Below, piece by piece: positions 44,668 through 52,413 of a stretch of 64,000 nucleotides of DNA. The stretch is taken from NCBI GenBank assembly GCA_965218715.1, contig CBDCLY010000038.1, forward strand, positions 11,805 to 75,804, read 5' to 3'. The notes below the pieces were generated by a model. It was not told where the DNA came from. It saw nothing but the letters and a program-made list of their open reading frames with translations, and searched no databases. Source of the DNA: CBDCLY01 sp965218715 (lineage in GTDB: Bacteria > Bacteroidota > Bacteroidia > Flavobacteriales_E > Vicingaceae). Made by a program: the position numbers and the translations under genes. Position 1 is the first letter of the stretch; the number at the start of each line of letters is the position of its first letter.

Positions 44668-45791
44668 ACTAGCTGCCTCGGAACCGACTCTTTTATTTGA
44701 GATAACACTTCATAACATATGGTGTTTTGTGCATCTGCAAAATCATAAATGCTTTTTAAACCACCAAATACGATAAACTGGTCTTCCTCTTTAAGGTTCT
44801 TTAGTTCAGGTCCAAGCTCAATAAGGGTAAAATCCATACAAATATTGCCGATTGTTGGGTATAGTTCGCCCTCCAGTTCAAATTCCCAATTCCCATTTCC
44901 AAGTTGTCTTGGAAAACCATCTCCATAACCAATACTTACTACTCCTACCCATGTGTCTCGATTTGGCTTTCCACTTCTATTGTAACTGACCGATCCTCCT
45001 TTTTTAACGAATTGCAAGGCATTCAAAGTACAGGTTAATTTTGCCACAGGAAGCAATTGATCCTGAACTTCCTTAAAATCGCTTAAGCCATAGATTCCAA
45101 TCCCAGATCGAATCATATCGAATTGATGCTTGGGAAAACGAATTGATCCATTTGTATTGAGAAGGTGAAACATTATTTTATCTTCTAGAACTCCTTCAAA
45201 TTGTTGTTCAATACTTGAGAAATCAGCGAATTGATTATTGGTAAACTCATCTTCATCTTGTTGGTCAGAGCAACTTAGATGACTCATTGCACCAATTAAT
45301 TTTATTCCTTCGTTGGCTATAATAAATTCGAATAAAGGGAGAACATCAGAGGCTTGGAAACCAAATCGATTCATTCCAGTATTGAATTTTAAGTGTATCG
45401 ATAGTGGTTTTGTCCAGTTTTCAGAATTACTAATCTCTTCTAGCTTATCAAGTAACTTCCAATTATGAATTACAGGATCCAAACTAAAGTCTTTACAATT
45501 TTGCAATTGTGAACACAATGGATTACTGACCATTATTGGAAGACTAATACCTGCTTTTCTTAATTCAATTCCTCTGTTAACGTCTGCTATTCCTAAATAG
45601 TCAGCCAACTTATTCTCCTCAATAAACTGAGCAATGTTTTTTGCCCCATGCCCGTATGCATTGGCTTTGATCATCACCATTACCTTAGTTTCAGGTAAAA
45701 GATTTTTCTTAATAAAACCGATGTTGCTTTTTATTTTCTTCTTATCAATTACAAGAAGATTACTGCCAATTTTGCCTTCCAATTTTGCCAT
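44664..45791 (-). CDS. alr: alanine racemase
   Basis: PLP enzyme making D-alanine for peptidoglycan. The PLP-binding lysine lies in VMIKANAYGHGA (Lys42 from the start used here). The barrel domain continues with LKFNTGMNRFGF and MSHLSCSD. The C-terminal beta domain holds SYNRSG, VVSIGYGDGFPR and NICMDFTLIEL. I place the start at the ATG at 45791, two bases after the tdk stop; an upstream TTG at 45821 would lie within tdk. With murI (24.3 kb) the window provides both D-amino acid racemases. Confidence 0.95.
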   Translation of the reverse strand: MAKLEGKIGSNLLVIDKKKIKSNIGFIKKNLLPETKVMVMIKANAYGHGAKNIAQFIEENKLADYLGIADVNRGIELRKAGISLPIMVSNPLCSQLQNCKDFSLDPVIHNWKLLDKLEEISNSENWTKPLSIHLKFNTGMNRFGFQASDVLPLFEFIIANEGIKLIGAMSHLSCSDQQDEDEFTNNQFADFSSIEQQFEGVLEDKIMFHLLNTNGSIRFPKHQFDMIRSGIGIYGLSDFKEVQDQLLPVAKLTCTLNALQFVKKGGSVSYNRSGKPNRDTWVGVVSIGYGDGFPRQLGNGNWEFELEGELYPTIGNICMDFTLIELGPELKNLKEEDQFIVFGGLKSIYDFADAQNTICYEVLSQIKESVPRQLV

Positions 45792-45793
45792 GG

Positions 45794-46372
45794 CTATTTG
45801 GATTGCATCGAGTAAAAACAATTTCTACAAAGCGGCTGATAACTTTCTGTTTCGCCAAGCATTACTAGATTTTCATTTTCTGTCATTCGGTACGAATGAT
45901 TTGCTAAGTTTCCACATTTCACGCAAATTGCGTGAACTTTTGTTACATATTCAGCAGTTGCAAGAAGGTGAGGAATTGGTCCAAATGGTTTGCCTGTATA
46001 ATCCATATCTAAACCTGCCACGATAACTCTAATGCCCTGACTTGCTAAGCGATTGCAAACGCCTACCAATTCCATGTCAAAAAATTGTGCCTCATCTATT
46101 CCAATGACTTGTTCGTCTTGAATTAAAAGCGGAATATTGGCCGAAGCCGGAACTGGAGTAGAGTGAATTTGATTCTCGTCGTGGGAAACTACAGCTTCTT
46201 CATCGTATCTGATATCGATGCTGGGTTTAAATATTTCAACCTTTTGTTTTGCAATTTTTGCCCTCTTTAGTCTTCGGATTAATTCTTCTGTTTTTCCAGA
46301 AAACATAGAGCCACAAATGACCTCTATCCAACCCTTGGAATTTGATGAATTAATTGTATTTTCGAGAAACAT
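45794..46372 (-). CDS. tdk: thymidine kinase
   Basis: Type II thymidine kinase for salvage. P-loop GSMFSGKTEELIRRL, the Mg/nucleotide site IGIDEAQFFD, the lid region and a structural zinc site formed by CVKCGNLA and CRNC. At 192 residues from the ATG at 46372 (MFLENTIN), length is normal. Upstream in-frame extension to 46402 has no family sequence. It is followed directly by alr. Confidence 0.96.
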   Translation of the reverse strand: MFLENTINSSNSKGWIEVICGSMFSGKTEELIRRLKRAKIAKQKVEIFKPSIDIRYDEEAVVSHDENQIHSTPVPASANIPLLIQDEQVIGIDEAQFFDMELVGVCNRLASQGIRVIVAGLDMDYTGKPFGPIPHLLATAEYVTKVHAICVKCGNLANHSYRMTENENLVMLGETESYQPLCRNCFYSMQSK

Positions 46373-46437
46373 ATGCCAATTGAGAATGAAATCAGTTGGC
46401 AAAGATAGTCCTTAACCGCTATAGTTTTACAATTGAT

Positions 46438-47379
46438 ATGAATACAGAAAGTAAAAGACGTGAAATTGAAGCCTTAATTCTTAATATTAAGAACCATTCT
46501 GATCGTTTGTCTGAGGGTCCAAGCATTTCATTGTTAGAATTAAATGTTATTCTTTCCAAGATTAACCGACTTCATGAAACAACAGTAGTATTGAAGTATT
46601 TGATTGCGAAAAAGCAACATTTTGAAGACACAGAATTTGAGGTTCCAGAATTGAATGCTCAATCAAAAATGGCTTTTGAAGAAACAATAACTAAAGATGA
46701 CCAAGATGTAGCGGTCGAAACAGCAGTAAAAAATGATTTAGAAATAGAGGAAGAGATCATTGTTGAAATGGACGTTGTTGAGGAAGAGGACCTAGGTACA
46801 GACGAAGAAATCATTGTTGAAATGGATGTTGTTGAGGAAGAGGACCTAGGTGCAGATGAAGAAATCATTGTTGAGATGGACGTTCTTGAAGATGATGAAA
46901 CAGCAATGGTGGAAAAAGATACTGAAGCTGAATTCAATGAAAAAGCAATAGAACAAGTAGAAATTGATCAAGAAGAAAACCGTGCAGAAGAATCAATAAT
47001 TGAAACTGATTCATCAGTTTTTGCAGAATCACTCGAACAAGAATTTGAAAAGATTAAAGGAGATGTATTGGGTCAGCAAGATCTTAATGAACAATATGCC
47101 GATCAAGTAGAAAAAAGGATAGAAGATCAGCTCCAAAACCAACCCATCGATAGCATTAGTGAGGCAATAGGTTTAAATGAGCGCTATCTTTATGCAAATG
47201 AGTTGTTTGAGGGCGAGATGGAAGATTTCTTAAATGCTGTAAATTCCCTTGATGAAGTTGAATCCTTGGAGCAAGGTCAAACGTTTTTTAACAATGAGTT
47301 AATCGCAAAAAGAAATTGGGAAGCTAATCATGAAATGGTTTTGGCACTTCAAGGTCTTTTGGAAAGAAGATTCAGCTAG
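46438..47379 (+). CDS. acidic Bacteroidota protein with internal 18-residue repeats
   Basis: A 313-residue cytosolic protein without signal peptide. The N-terminal helical part (about 1-75) is followed by a Glu/Asp-rich, low-complexity middle with three copies of an 18-residue unit (EEIIVEMDVVEEEDLGxD), then a conserved C-terminal domain (about 235-313): IGLNERYLYANELFEGEMEDF and NWEANHEMVLALQGLLERRF. That C-terminal pattern is, from memory, widespread in Bacteroidota with no assigned function. I choose the ATG at 46438; an upstream TTG at 46396 gives 14 unlikely residues. It is divergent from tdk. Confidence 0.75.
   Translation: MNTESKRREIEALILNIKNHSDRLSEGPSISLLELNVILSKINRLHETTVVLKYLIAKKQHFEDTEFEVPELNAQSKMAFEETITKDDQDVAVETAVKNDLEIEEEIIVEMDVVEEEDLGTDEEIIVEMDVVEEEDLGADEEIIVEMDVLEDDETAMVEKDTEAEFNEKAIEQVEIDQEENRAEESIIETDSSVFAESLEQEFEKIKGDVLGQQDLNEQYADQVEKRIEDQLQNQPIDSISEAIGLNERYLYANELFEGEMEDFLNAVNSLDEVESLEQGQTFFNNELIAKRNWEANHEMVLALQGLLERRFS
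46750..46893 (+). repeat. 54-base tandem repeat within the acidic protein gene
   Basis: Units at 46750-46803 and 46804-46857 are nearly identical; a third, partial unit runs from 46858 to about 46893. The unit length is a multiple of three, so copy number can vary without breaking the frame. Confidence 0.85.
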
Positions 47380-47464
47380 TATAGCGTTTTACAGATTGAA
47401 TTCGCCATTAATTTAGTGGTATTGCCGACCATCCGAACAATATTCAGTTCTCTTTATAAAGCGG

Positions 47465-47472
47465 TATTTTTG
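47465..47472 (+). promoter_or_regulatory. candidate -7 box of the TolC-family gene
   Basis: TATTTTTG matches TAnnTTTG and ends 26 bases before the TolC-family ATG. No clear -33 element is visible. Confidence 0.4.
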
Positions 47473-47498
47473 TATCCGAATTAATATCACTATTTCTT

Positions 47499-48950
47499 AT
47501 GAGTCACAAATTAGTCCATTTTAAAAAGCTTTTAAGCCTTATGATCCTAATCGGATTATCAAGCTTTTCATTATCAGCTCAAGAAAAGGAGTGGACCATT
47601 GAAGAGTGCATCAGTCATGCCCTAGAAAATAACATTCAAATAATGCAGGGTAATATTGGGGCTCAGATTTCAGAACAGAATCTAGAACAATCTAAATACA
47701 GTACGCTGCCAAGTCTTAACGGTTTTGCTAGTCATACCTATAATTTCGGACAAACAATTGACCCTTTTACCAATCAATTTGCGAGTTCACAAGTAAGGTC
47801 AAACTCTTTCTCTCTTTCCTCTAGCCTTACCTTATTCAATGGTTTTCAAACCTTAAACAGCATAAAGCAAAGTCAGGCTGATTATGAATCCAGCAAGTAT
47901 GACCTTCAAAAAATTCAGAATGATGTTAGTTTAAACATTGCGAATCTATTTCTTCAAATATTGTTTAATCAAGAGCTATTGAGCAATAGTGAAAATCAAT
48001 TGAGAGTTACCCAAGGGCAAGTAGAAAGAATCCAGAAGTTGGTAGAAGCTGGAAGCTTACCTGAAGGCAATTTAAAAGAAATAGAGGCACAATTGGCTTC
48101 TGAAGAATTGCAAAAGATCAATGCACAAAATCAATTGAATCTTTCAAAACTTAGTTTAGCTCAATTGCTTCGTTTAGAAAACGCAAACAATTTCAATGTT
48201 GTTAGTCCAGATTTAAGCAATTTCCAAGGCGTGTCAGAATTGATTAGTCCGGGCGCTTTGTATCAAACAGCATTGGAGGCCATGCCTGAAGTGAAAAGTG
48301 CAGAATATGCATTCTATAGTGCTGAAAAGGCAAAAGACATTGCACAAGGATCTTACGGTCCAAGTTTAAGTGTAACTGGCTCAATCGGTTCTGGATACTC
48401 TGGTGCGAATCAAGAAATTACAGGATTTGAAAATGCAAGATTTGTAGAGACTGGGGACATTACAGCAATCGGAGGTGAGGCAATTCTAACCCCAACTGTT
48501 GATGTAATTAGAGCTGATAAGACCTTTACAGATCAATTAGACGATAACTTTAACAAGTCAATCGGATTTAGACTAAACATTCCAATATTTAACGGAATGA
48601 GTGCTAGAAGTAATGTTCAAAGAGCAAAATTGAATGTAGAAAATGCCGCATTAAACTTAGAGAACACTAAACTTCAATTAAGACAAAACATTGAAACTGC
48701 ACACAATGAGGCAGTGGCAGCATTGAAACGTTATAATGCAGCCGAGAGGTCTGTAAATGCATTGGATTTATCCTTTAAGTACACTCAAGAGCGATTCGAT
48801 GTAGGCTTGTTAAATTCCTTTGAATACAACACAGAAAAAAATAGATTGAATAACTCAAAGTCAGAGTTATTACAAGCAAAATATGAATACATTTTTAAAA
48901 CAAAAGTTTTAGATTTTTATCAAGGTAAAGCAATTAGATTCAGCAAATAA
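47499..48950 (+). CDS. TolC-family outer membrane efflux protein
   Basis: A 483-residue exit duct for a tripartite exporter. The signal peptide ends SLSAQ; the mature N-terminus EWTIEECISHALENNIQIM is the family start. Two long helical hairpins with heptad-like repeats (QVERIQKLVEAGSLPEGNLKE and AVAALKRYNAAERSV are their landmarks), plus barrel strands such as LNIPIFNGMSARSNV, show the internal duplication. The adaptor gene follows after one base. Confidence 0.93.
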   Translation: MSHKLVHFKKLLSLMILIGLSSFSLSAQEKEWTIEECISHALENNIQIMQGNIGAQISEQNLEQSKYSTLPSLNGFASHTYNFGQTIDPFTNQFASSQVRSNSFSLSSSLTLFNGFQTLNSIKQSQADYESSKYDLQKIQNDVSLNIANLFLQILFNQELLSNSENQLRVTQGQVERIQKLVEAGSLPEGNLKEIEAQLASEELQKINAQNQLNLSKLSLAQLLRLENANNFNVVSPDLSNFQGVSELISPGALYQTALEAMPEVKSAEYAFYSAEKAKDIAQGSYGPSLSVTGSIGSGYSGANQEITGFENARFVETGDITAIGGEAILTPTVDVIRADKTFTDQLDDNFNKSIGFRLNIPIFNGMSARSNVQRAKLNVENAALNLENTKLQLRQNIETAHNEAVAALKRYNAAERSVNALDLSFKYTQERFDVGLLNSFEYNTEKNRLNNSKSELLQAKYEYIFKTKVLDFYQGKAIRFSK

Positions 48951-48951
48951 C

Positions 48952-50265
48952 ATGAGTTCAAAAAAGAAAATTCTCATTCTCGTTGGGGCAGTAGCCCTTA
49001 TTTTTATCATCGCAATCGCTAAAGGTGGAAGCTCCTCAAGAAAGGTAGAAATAATAGTAGAAAAAGTAGAACGTAGAGATTTGGTTGAGACTGTAGCAGC
49101 CAGTGGTAAAATTCAACCAGAGACTGAAGTTTCTATCAGTTCTGATGTTTCAGGAGAAATAATAGAGATGCCAGTTAAGGAAGGAGATCAAGTTAAAATG
49201 GGAGATTTACTAGTGAAAATCAACCCAGATTTAGTTGAGTCTGCTTTGAATAGAGCAGAAGCCGCCTTGAATACTACCAAAGCAAATCTAGCAGGGGCAA
49301 AAGCGAGATTGGCCCAATCTGAATCGCAATATGTGAATGCTTTGGCCTCTTTTACAAGAAATGAAATATTGCACAAGGACAATGTTATTTCTGATGCCGA
49401 ATTTGACAATGCGAAAGCAAGTTTTGAAGTGGCTAAATCTGAAGTAGAGGCGGCAAAAGAAAGTGTTCAGGCAGCAGCCTTTAATGTAAAAAGTGGGGAA
49501 GCAACCCTAAGTGAAGCAAGAGATAACCTTGGAAGAACATCTATTTATGCTCCAATGGATGGAACCATTACAAAGTTAAAACTAGAAAAAGGAGAACGTG
49601 TTGTTGGTACAGCACAAATGGCAGGTACTGAGATCATGACAGTAGCCGATTTATCCGTTATGGAAGTGGCTGTAGAAGTTAATGAAAATGATATTGTAAG
49701 GGTAAATCTAGGAGACACCTCGGAAATAGAGGTTGATGCCTATTTAGGAGAGCATTTTAAAGGCATGGTTACTGAAATTGCCAACGCAGCGAATGTAATA
49801 GGAACAAGTGCGGACCAGGTTACTAATTTCGATGTCAAAATTAGAATATTATCGAACTCGTATAAAAGTTTGATGGAAGACAGAGATTCTAGTTTTTCTC
49901 CCTTTAGACCAGGTATGTCTGCAACAGTTGATATAAGAACAACAGAGGCCCTTCAAGTACTCACAGTTCCTATTCAATCAGTAACCACAAGAAAAGACAC
50001 TACAGAAATGGACTCTTCATTAGTTGTAGAAGATGATGAGGAAAAATTAATTGAATGTGTGTTTGTTGTTGATGGAGAAAAAGTAAGTCAAATTGAAGTG
50101 CTTACTGGAATACAAAATACCATGTATATCGAATTGAAAGAAGGCTTAGAGGAAGGGCAAGAAATTGTAACTGGACCCTATACAGCAATTTCTAAAAAAC
50201 TGGAAGATGGTGATGAGGTAGAAATTGTTAGTAAAGACAAGCTATTTGCCAAAGACAAAGATTAA
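48952..50265 (+). CDS. periplasmic adaptor subunit of a tripartite exporter (HlyD/MacA type)
   Basis: A 437-residue membrane-fusion protein. One N-terminal hydrophobic segment (ILILVGAVALIFIIAIA) anchors it. A lipoyl/barrel-sandwich half (AASGKIQPETEVSISSDVSG), a long coiled-coil hairpin rich in Ala and Glu (about residues 95-180), the returning lipoyl half IYAPMDGTITKLKLEKGERV, a beta-barrel and a C-terminal membrane-proximal domain follow in order. The family pairs with MacB-type ABC or RND transporters, but none is encoded next to it. It sits between the TolC gene and tsaB. Confidence 0.92.
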   Translation: MSSKKKILILVGAVALIFIIAIAKGGSSSRKVEIIVEKVERRDLVETVAASGKIQPETEVSISSDVSGEIIEMPVKEGDQVKMGDLLVKINPDLVESALNRAEAALNTTKANLAGAKARLAQSESQYVNALASFTRNEILHKDNVISDAEFDNAKASFEVAKSEVEAAKESVQAAAFNVKSGEATLSEARDNLGRTSIYAPMDGTITKLKLEKGERVVGTAQMAGTEIMTVADLSVMEVAVEVNENDIVRVNLGDTSEIEVDAYLGEHFKGMVTEIANAANVIGTSADQVTNFDVKIRILSNSYKSLMEDRDSSFSPFRPGMSATVDIRTTEALQVLTVPIQSVTTRKDTTEMDSSLVVEDDEEKLIECVFVVDGEKVSQIEVLTGIQNTMYIELKEGLEEGQEIVTGPYTAISKKLEDGDEVEIVSKDKLFAKDKD

Positions 50266-50934
50266 ATGCCTACCGTTCTTGCCATAGATTCTACTACAAA
50301 AAACTGCTCTGTAGCATTGTTTAAGAATTTCAATCTGATCGATTCCATTTCACAAAACGGATCGTATTCTCATGCAGAAAACTTAGGGGTCTTTATTGAT
50401 CAAATTCTTCAAAAAAATGAAATTGAGTATGCAGAGATTAGTGCAATTGCAGTTGGAATGGGCCCAGGCTCATACACTGGATTAAGAATTGGGGCAAGTC
50501 TTGCCAAAGGCCTAGCTCTTGGATTGAATATCCCAATAATTGGAATTGATACTCTAGAGTCCATGGCTCATGGAGCAATGGATTCTTATTCTGACGAAGA
50601 CATTCTTTTTTGCCCGATGATTGACGCAAGAAGGATGGAAGTATACACTGCCATTTTCGATTTTAAGGGAGAACAAATAGAACATATTCAAGCAAAATTG
50701 ATTGATGAGGATAGTTTTCGATCATTATTAATGAAGAATAAAATTCTCTTTTTTGGCGATGGATCAAACAAGTGTAAAGAAAAAATAAATCATGAATCTG
50801 CAGTTTTCTTAGACGAATCTTATATTTCTGCAGTTCATTTCGAAAAACAAATTGAGTCAAAATATAAAACGGAATCATTTTTGGATACCGCTTATTTCGA
50901 ACCCTTTTACTTGAAAGAGTTTCAAGGAGTATAG
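50266..50934 (+). CDS. tsaB: tRNA threonylcarbamoyladenosine biosynthesis protein TsaB
   Basis: Partner of TsaD and TsaE in forming t6A at position 37 of ANN-decoding tRNAs. The 222 residues show the ASKHA-fold start VLAIDSTTKNCSVALF, the SHAENLGVFID region and VGMGPGSYTGLRIG, the TsaB signature. C-terminal DTAYFEPFYLKEF is usual in Bacteroidota. The start ATG directly follows the adaptor-gene stop with no gap. Confidence 0.95.
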   Translation: MPTVLAIDSTTKNCSVALFKNFNLIDSISQNGSYSHAENLGVFIDQILQKNEIEYAEISAIAVGMGPGSYTGLRIGASLAKGLALGLNIPIIGIDTLESMAHGAMDSYSDEDILFCPMIDARRMEVYTAIFDFKGEQIEHIQAKLIDEDSFRSLLMKNKILFFGDGSNKCKEKINHESAVFLDESYISAVHFEKQIESKYKTESFLDTAYFEPFYLKEFQGV

Positions 50935-50982
50935 TACAAGGGTTCTGAGAACTTTCTTCCATTATATGATTATATTTGACAG

Positions 50983-51570
50983 ATGCGAAATTTATTGCTA
51001 GGCTTACTTTTCTCTTTTTTATTCAATCAATTAGGTGCACAAGAGGAATCTTCCACAAACAGAATCTTTTGGAGCGATTGGTACACTTTAGAGTGGGATG
51101 ATTTTCAAGGGACTCCTCAATCAGAGACCGGAATAGCTGCAGAGTCTGGGTTTGGTTTGCCTTATGAATACCAGACAGATGGAGAGGGCAGCATTACAAT
51201 TACGATTAATGTATGCTTTTTGAAAGACGAGTCTTGGTCCATAGCATCACTTCAAAATAAAGTGCTTTTAACACACGAGCAATTGCATTTCGATATCGCA
51301 GAGTTGCACCGTCGAATGATTGTAAAAGAATTGCTTGAACTGAATCTAACTAAATCCAATTTCAAAGTTGAGATTGAGAAAACTATTAAAAAGTACTGGT
51401 TGTTAAAATATAGAGCTCTTCAAGATCTTTATGATGAAGAAACAAATTTCTCAAGAATCTTTAGAGAGCAAATTAGATGGAATAAATTCATTGAACAACA
51501 GCTACTAAATCATAAAGATTTCGGCTTTACTGAATTGGAATTGAGCCTGATTAATTTTGATGAAGACTAA
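50983..51570 (+). CDS. DUF922-type putative secreted zinc peptidase
   Basis: A 195-residue exported protein: signal peptide ending LGAQ, then SDWYTLEWDDFQGTPQ, a DUF922-type start. LLTHEQLHFDIAELHRRM holds an HExxH zinc site with a following acidic and His residue, fitting a metallopeptidase. The C-terminal helices are charged. Activity has not been shown for most DUF922 members. It follows tsaB by 48 bases and is convergent with the next gene, with no space between stops. Confidence 0.78.
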   Translation: MRNLLLGLLFSFLFNQLGAQEESSTNRIFWSDWYTLEWDDFQGTPQSETGIAAESGFGLPYEYQTDGEGSITITINVCFLKDESWSIASLQNKVLLTHEQLHFDIAELHRRMIVKELLELNLTKSNFKVEIEKTIKKYWLLKYRALQDLYDEETNFSRIFREQIRWNKFIEQQLLNHKDFGFTELELSLINFDED

Positions 51571-52413
51571 TTACCAAAACTGGTAATTGAAGTGATACAC
51601 TCTTATTTCACTCTCCCGCAAACGCCTTTCAACTACAGTTTCTACCAAACCATTTTTAGAGTAGAGGATCGCTCTTTTGATTAGCAATTGTTTATCGGCT
51701 TTAATATCCATCTTATCCAGTCGATTGTTGAGGTATTCAAAATTCTGTGTTTTAACCTTTTTGTTTTGATAATGAAAAATTTCTTTTAATGAAACAATTT
51801 GATTTTTTTGATAAAACGAAATGGCCTCTTTGTAAAATTGACTCTTTATGTATCGCTTTCTTATCGTTTTTTTACTGCTATCATTGCTCCATCTCAAAGT
51901 AGTTATTTGATAAGGCCTTCCAATCGAATTCAAAGTGCTGATGCTAACTGTTTTTCCAATCTTCGCATAAGAATTGTGCCTGTCTAACAGAGTGTCTCCT
52001 TTGCCAAGTTTTAATTGCCGTTTTAAACGCTTCTCATCGTCATAATAGTAATGAAAACTGAAGTGAAATGGGCCAATGTCTTCTTGTCGAATAGACAGCT
52101 GTTTTTGTGAGTTGTAACTTAATTGGATACTTGCATTCTCCTTTTCTTCAAGCCCTTTGTCAAAGCTTTGAATAGAATTTAAAAGCCCTAAAACAGAATA
52201 ATTGTATTGTATGACTTGCTTGGACGGACTCATCTTTTCTCCATCTGGTTTCCTGCTTAAACTAAGCTCCATTTGTTTTATATTATAATGGGAAGGTACG
52301 TTTGGCATCAAGAAGTTTTCCAAATTGAACCATTCAGTTTCTGGGTTTAGAACTTGAGATTTAGCAGTAAACAACAATAAAAATAATAGGAGAAAAATTA
52401 GTTTTTGCTTCAA
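51571..52413 (-). CDS. exported protein of unknown function
   Basis: I do not recognise this 280-residue protein. The signal peptide ends LLFTAKSQ. The mature part consists of short repeated beta-hairpins rich in Tyr, Asn, Gln and Lys (for example VIQYNYSVLGLLNSIQSF, IQLSYNSQKQLSI, FHYYYDDEKRLKRQLKLG), an arrangement like YD-repeat or RHS-type hairpins and like MORN-type periplasmic proteins. There are no cysteines or catalytic motifs. Its start overlaps the stop of the YyaL-like gene by 4 bases, so the two are probably expressed together. Confidence 0.7.
   Translation of the reverse strand: MKQKLIFLLLFLLLFTAKSQVLNPETEWFNLENFLMPNVPSHYNIKQMELSLSRKPDGEKMSPSKQVIQYNYSVLGLLNSIQSFDKGLEEKENASIQLSYNSQKQLSIRQEDIGPFHFSFHYYYDDEKRLKRQLKLGKGDTLLDRHNSYAKIGKTVSISTLNSIGRPYQITTLRWSNDSSKKTIRKRYIKSQFYKEAISFYQKNQIVSLKEIFHYQNKKVKTQNFEYLNNRLDKMDIKADKQLLIKRAILYSKNGLVETVVERRLRESEIRVYHFNYQFW

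Noticed and set aside
46659..46937. A 92-codon open frame antisense to the acidic repeat gene, rich in Ser and Thr
   Set aside because: It is the mirror of the Glu-rich coding repeats on the other strand (GAA read as TTC and so on) and has no start signal or family similarity.
50971..50978. TATATTTG upstream of the DUF922 gene as a promoter -7 box
   Set aside because: It ends only 4 bases before the ATG, so transcription would start within or after the start codon.
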